Of a DNA stretch of 64,000 bases, positions 59,301 to 64,000 are shown piece after piece. Origin of the DNA: Crambe crambe. Its lineage: Eukaryota; Porifera; Demospongiae; Poecilosclerida; Crambeidae. How positions within the stretch are numbered: the first letter of the stretch is position 1; every line of letters starts with the position of its first letter. Where the stretch lies: NCBI GenBank assembly GCA_963924555.1, contig OZ004593.1, positions 5,576,480 through 5,640,479 on the forward strand, written 5' to 3'. Both the position numbers and the translations under genes were made by a program. A model generated the notes under the pieces. It had not been told where the DNA came from. It searched no databases and was given only the letters and a program-made list of their open reading frames with translations.

Positions 59301-60745
59301 CCGGCATAATGTGCCAAGGCAAGGCCCAAGTGTGAACCACATAATTCCGTATTATTTCGTGGTGATCATAGAGTTGGCTTGCATTCTTTAAAAAATTTTT
59401 CTCCCAACATTCTGTTTAGTTTATCCTGAATGCTACACATTTTTCACTGGTATATCAGTAAATGGATCATCTCCTACTGGAAACTGTTCTAATATTAATG
59501 TGACTGACACAAGGATAACCTGTCTACAACCAACCTCCAGTGTTCTGTTTGATGGAAGTGTCCCCACAATCACTGGACTAGATGGTGACATGTGGGCAAG
59601 TCAACTACTCACTATAAACACAACACAATCCTTGACTTTTGTCATCTTTGACTTCACTGATACACCAGGCTATGTTGGGATACAGAGAGTTGAGGTGGTG
59701 ATGTTCAACTGTCCACAGTGGGGGATAGCATCTACTACCATTGTTCTCTCAGGGGCCACTGCTAGAGATCAACCCTTCTTTAATGTTGCTTCAACCTCTG
59801 TTAATTCCCTCACCTCCTGTGAGTCTCTTGTGAGAGTGTGTTTATCAGCCTTCATTTCTCAGCCAGTAATTGCTCTACAATTCGTCCTTGACCAGGACTC
59901 CGACTGGGTGCACCTTGCTGAGGTGACCTTCTATCCCAGAGGTTCTACCTGTTCACCAAACATCATCCTAACACCACCACCTACAACATCACCACCAGAT
60001 ACAATGCCACCAACTACAACACCACCACCAGATACAATGCCACCAACTACAACACCACCACCAGATACAATGCCACCAACTACAACGTCACCAACTACGA
60101 CTGTGAATAGTAAGTGCATGTGTGTTAGTGTATGATGGTAGTTGTGGACCTTCACCTTCTGAATCACTAGGGTGAAGCTACGTAGCCTCACTAGTACAAA
60201 ATTTGAGGGATGAAAAAACCATGCAGACTGCTTTTATTTTCTACATAGCTGTCTTGCTTGATATATTACACTTCACTTATAATGTTACACTAGCTATGTA
60301 GCTGTATGGCTATGGCTGGTATTTCCTATTCAGTTTGTACGTATGAAGACTGTCACTAGCTCCTAATTAATGATTATCACTTTATACTGTAGACTCTGTC
60401 CCTACTACAAGTTCCTCCCTGTCTGAAATTAGTCCCTCGACTCCTTCCTGTTCCAGCACTCCAGCCATCTTGTCAGCTGTCATTGCAGTCATTGTCACAG
60501 CTCTACTGGCCACAGTCGTCTTTGTGGTGGTGCAGGTCGTCATCTGTAAGTGCCATCCAAAGTTCAGACCTCGAGGGACTGAGATGAGAGCCTCAGCAGG
60601 AGGGGAGGGGCAGGAATATGAGCAGGTCGATGTGGAAGGTGTGGATGTGAGGGGTGGCAATGATGCTACGTACATGGAAATTGGAGAGCAAGGAGGTAAC
60701 ACCATTGAACTCAAGGAGAATGAAGCATATGGCACTTACACTTAG
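56370..60745 (+). CDS. Receptor-like type I membrane protein, unit 6 (374 aa)
   Basis: Exons are 56370-56387 (MPTVHE), 58575-58638 (GYMFKSVLFLSIFLLPLVSSQ), 59420-60109 and 60393-60745, phases 0, 1, 1, with no stops. It is the longest copy because the stalk has three tandem PPPDTMPPTTT-type repeats (about 59990-60090), where unit 3 has one. The ectodomain has the six cysteines and an altered N-terminal loop (SNINVTDTRITCLQ) with a further potential glycosylation site (NVT). The tail has YEQV, YMEI and AYGTYT. Introns 2 and 3 and the 3' flank are close to unit 3. Intron 1 contains a broken extra copy (57667-57890). Confidence 0.8.
56388..58574 (+). other. Intron 1 of unit 6
   Basis: Common intron-1 sequence with a G21 run (56681-56701), repeats shared with 44340-44530, a broken E2-E3 fragment (57667-57890), then a block homologous to 14298-14790 with a G15 run (58015-58029). 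Confidence 0.5.
57667..57890 (+). pseudogene. Broken E2-E3 fragment of the receptor family
   Basis: 57667-57725 resembles E2 of unit 5 (KFKAALILSIFLPLIS) but ends two nt out of phase. 57819-57890 is the first ~70 nt of E3 (YPECYTFPTSTSVNGSSPTG), cut off where a repeat block begins. It shows that an eighth unit once existed here. Confidence 0.75.
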
Positions 60746-61736
60746 CTAATTAATAGCTTATCTTGTGTGTACAAGTTGGATATTGATAGCTACAGTAGAT
60801 TTGTAGTTAACAAGACTATGGCTATGCAAAGAAGGATTTTTGGAAAAACAGAAATAAAACAACCAATCAACCATTATTAAAGGGGGCCCCATTTACAATG
60901 CAGTCCACTGCCATAACTATGTTTCAATATTATTGTAACTAACTAGCTATAATCAATCCATTTTCATTTTAATCCAACTAGATAGATTACTATTAGCAGC
61001 TATGCACACATACACACATACACAATACTTGTTCTGTGATACGTACGTAACTAACAAGATCAGTCATATCAGTGTCGAATTTTATGTTATGGTCAAGTAG
61101 ATGAAGACATATCTCTTAAAATGCACTGCTGCTAGCGAGCTAGCTATAATATTTTGGCTGTGCCCATATTTTTTGGTTTTTCGGTATTTTCATTTCTGCA
61201 GGTGCTATTCATAGATAGATGTGCTATCTGTCCTGCTGGCCACAGTTGTCTTTTTACTGGTGCAGATTGCTATCTGCAAGTGCTATACAAGTCCAGGAAC
61301 TGGAAAAAGAGGAGGGGGGAGGGGGAGGGGGAGGAGGAGGTGTACATGAAGAGATGGGTGGGGATGAGGGAGGTGTGGCTGTGATTATTGGTAGTGAATG
61401 ATCCCACGTATATGGAAATTGGATACCATTGAATTAAGGGAGAATAAGGCCTTTTATGGAAAAATAATGTTTTGGACTATTGATCATTAATTTTGTAAGC
61501 TAGGTACCATTCAGTTTCAATAGCTGAGCCTAGGTCACTAGCTATAGCTATAATTTTAAGGCTTCTTTTTTATTTGCATAGCTACATGACATGATAGGAA
61601 GCAGGATTCCCTTGTAACAATTAATTTTGCTCCCTAAATCTCTCTAGCTCTTTAGCTAGGGCCCAGTCACTATCCCTATGGGGATCTAGGAATGGAGGCC
61701 CCACTTTGACACAGGAAACAATCTGTTTTTATTTTT
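60746..61736 (+). other. Unit 6 to unit 7 spacer
   Basis: 3' flank shared with unit 3, with a ~150-nt insertion (60830-60960), then a TM-tail cassette (61202-61440) and common spacer. No intact gene is seen. Confidence 0.5.
61202..61440 (+). pseudogene. Degenerate second TM-tail exon (after unit 6)
   Basis: One frame reads LLATVVFLLVQIAICKCYTS, the other EEEVYMKRW. It is shortened at the start of the helix and frameshifted in the Gly/Glu-rich part. Acceptor tttcatttctgcag. Confidence 0.65.
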
Positions 61737-61801
61737 GGGTGTGGCTTATGGCTTATGCGTGTGCTGCAACAAGTTTCTGTGACGCGCATAGCTTCTTCAA
61801 G
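61737..61801 (+). promoter_or_regulatory. Promoter region of unit 7
   Basis: GGGTGTGGCTTATG lies at 61737-61750. TGTGACGCGCATAGC and CTTCTTCAAG adjoin the ATG at 61802. It is intact although the gene behind it is broken. Confidence 0.6.
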
Positions 61802-63481
61802 ATGCCAACAGATCATGGGGTAAGATAAGTCTACTAGTCAAGATTATTAACTAGAATGTTGGCTGACACTCTCTATAATAGCTGCCACTTAGTGAGGTTC
61901 AAAGCAAGCACACTCATTTTTTTTATGTTAGTGGGGAAAACTGCTATGTTAGGAACAGTAGCTATATTAGTTGAGCTGGCATCTCAATGAAACAGTTTCA
62001 GTTCATTTGATATGAAACAGTTTCAGTTCATTTGATCAGATTACTGGTAGCTATTAGCTATACGAAGATATTTGATGGATCGCTGCCTTAAAATGTTTGC
62101 ATGTTCAGTTTGTGAAACCTGGGGGGATGCCTAATGCTTCACTCTGACTCTAAAGCTAATAACACACTTTCAGTTTATCATTTATCATGTTGTAGCTGAT
62201 GTGTACACGATCTGTGTGTATTTTAATGATACATGTACAAATATTGTATGCATAACCCCTTTAGTAGTTTATTTATGAACACTACACATTTCCCACTAGT
62301 ACATCAGTGAATGGATCATCTCCTACTGGAAACTGTTCCAGACTGCAGAAAAAAAAAGATAGCATAATGACAACCTGTTTTCAACCGCCAAACTCTTATG
62401 TTCTGTTTAATCGGCATATCCCCACACTCACTGGATTAGATGGTGACATGTGGGCAAGTCAACTACTCACTATAAACACAATACAATCCTTGACTGTTGT
62501 CATCTTTGACTTCACTGACACACCAGGCTATTTTGGGATACAGAGAGTTGAGGTGGTGATGTTCAACTGTCCACAGTGGGGGATAGCTTCTACTAATATC
62601 CTCCTCACAGGGGCCACAGCTAGAAGTCAGCTCTTCAACCCTTTTGCTTCAACCTCTGTTAGTTCCCTCACCTCCTGTGAGTCTCTTGTGAGAGTGTGTT
62701 TATCAATCCACATAACTCGGCCACTAATTGGTCTACAATTCACCCATCACCAGGATTCTGACTGGCTGCATCTTGCTGAGGTGACCTTCTATGGTGGAAA
62801 TCCTAACTGTCCACCAAATGTCATCCTCAATCCACCTACTACAACACAAACACCAGATACAACAACATCACAACTACAACTGCCAGCACCATCACCTCAA
62901 ATAGTAAGTGCATGTGCATGGTTAGGGTGAGGCTTCAGCCTCAATATCCTCATTATGACCATAATTCAGCTAGCCTATGATCCTATGTCTGCTAGCTATG
63001 TGAGTACAAACTGTGCAGGTGTGCATGCATGCAGCTGCCTTGTTCGCTTCATTTATGTTAGCTACAATATGTAATAGCTATAGCTATGTATATGGTAGCT
63101 ATTCCCTATTTTAAAATGTATATATTTATGAGGACTGTCACTAGCTCTTATAGTTTGTAGATTTTGTCCCTACCACCCTGTCTGAAGTCTAGCACTCCAG
63201 CCATCTTGTCAGCTGTCATTGCAGTCATTGTCACAGCTCTACTGGCCACTGTCATATTTGTAGTGGTGCAGGTCATTATCTGCAAGTGCCATCCAAAGTT
63301 CAGACCTGGAGGGACTAAGACAGGAGCCTCAACAGGAGGGGAGGGGCAGGAATATGAGCAGGTCGATGTGGAAGGTGTGGCTGTGAGGAATGGCAATGAT
63401 GCTATGTACATGGAGGTTGGAGAGCAAGGAGATAACACCATTGAACTGAAGGAAAATCAAGCATACGGCACTTACACTTAA
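61802..63481 (+). pseudogene. Receptor-like unit 7, signal exon deleted
   Basis: E1 (61802-61819, MPTDHG) is followed by only ~450 nt of intron-1 sequence, which fuses directly into E3 at about 62277 (EHYTFPTSTSVNGSS). E2, intron 2 and the E3 acceptor are gone, and a TAG stands upstream in frame. From there E3 (to 62903) and E4 (63161-63481) remain open. Both E3 and E4 have switched to phase 0 at their shared junction, so TAI-like stalk residues now read QLQLPAPSPQI, but the helix and tail (YEQV, YMEV, AYGTYT) stay in frame. Without a signal peptide it is probably non-functional, unless an unseen exon supplies one. A poly-A expansion added KKK in LQKKKDSIMTTC. Confidence 0.75.
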
Positions 63482-64000
63482 TGATCAGTACTTTCAAGGT
63501 TGCACATTTGATAGCTCAGTGCTTACTAACTTATTTCCACACTTGTGACCATGCACATGCCACTAGCTACGTATAGCTACTTTAAATTGTAGTGATGATA
63601 AAGTGTGTGCAGAAACTTAGCTATAGCCAGCTATTTTTTATAATCAAGCTTGTTATTATTTTTGTCTCAAACAAGGACAAGAAACTGCCAACGTTGCGAC
63701 CAATTTTTTCTTTGGTCCTCTTCAGTGCTAGAGTAGCTATCAAGTTATAGATAAAAAATAATAGTAATGGCAACTGAGTAAGAGCGTTTTAAAGGTAAAA
63801 GTTTAAAGTTGTCTATGCCTATAATAATGTGAAACTGCAACAGTTTTGATATGACAGCTACTTAAAGGCTACATGAGGCCATTCATGTAATGAACTTTAC
63901 CTCATGCTAATGGATTCTTGTCACTATAATATCAGCACCTTTTATACATCATCATTCTCCAATAGCTAAATAGCTGAGCTTAGGAACTACGTATCTATAG
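63482..64000 (+). other. Unit 7 3' flank with Penelope-like end fragment
   Basis: Homologous to the flank of unit 1 (11907-12430), including 'ccaacgttgcgaccaatttt' at 63685-63710. No gene is seen. Confidence 0.55.

Overview
The window looks like a metazoan genome, most likely a demosponge of the Amphimedon type. The genes are short exons split by small AT-rich GT-AG introns, the sequence is saturated with 'tagctagc' words and MITEs, and there are discoidin-domain-receptor-like tyrosine kinase fragments. The taxon is inferred from sequence character, not from a database match.

The main content is a head-to-tail tandem family of seven units, all on the + strand, each encoding a small type I membrane protein that I do not recognise as a named family. 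The gene model I reconstruct has four exons. E1 is a conserved promoter plus an 18-nt coding exon (MP-T/I-V/D-H/Y-E). E2 is the signal peptide (GYMFKSVLFLSIFLLPLVSSQ or close). E3 is an ectodomain of about 200 residues with six conserved cysteines and a Thr/Pro stalk. E4 is one transmembrane helix plus a nearly invariant cytoplasmic tail with tyrosine motifs (YEQV, YMEV/YMEI, YGTYT). Splice phases (0, 1, 1) agree in every complete copy. Units lie at 8358-11906, 12942-18499, 38816-40902 (E1 not found), 41901-49969, 51347-55478 (tail shortened by a stop), 56370-60745 and 61802-63481 (E2 lost). Degenerate second TM-tail cassettes lie between some units. Two broken DDR-type kinase fragments lie in the array (19850-21209 and 50549-50930), so the family may be related to, or derived from, a receptor kinase locus. 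That last step is inference.

Layout: 1-3300 holds MITEs and SINE-like repeats. 3309-8276 is a complete P-element-like transposon with an intact nine-exon transposase and a convergent second gene; it sits directly upstream of unit 1 and appears to have displaced the distal promoter box. Units 1 and 2 follow to 18499. 18500-37500 is a transposon-rich block: MITEs, a kinase pseudogene, a Penelope-like element with 312-bp inverted arms, a minisatellite, SINE-like copies, a Harbinger-like MITE, a 4-kb element splitting a MITE, and a 5'-truncated R2-like non-LTR element. Units 3 to 7 occupy 38816 to 63481.

If expressed, the receptor-like proteins would expose a disulfide-bonded ectodomain on a stalk and offer phosphotyrosine docking sites inside the cell. 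Ligand and partners cannot be read from the sequence.
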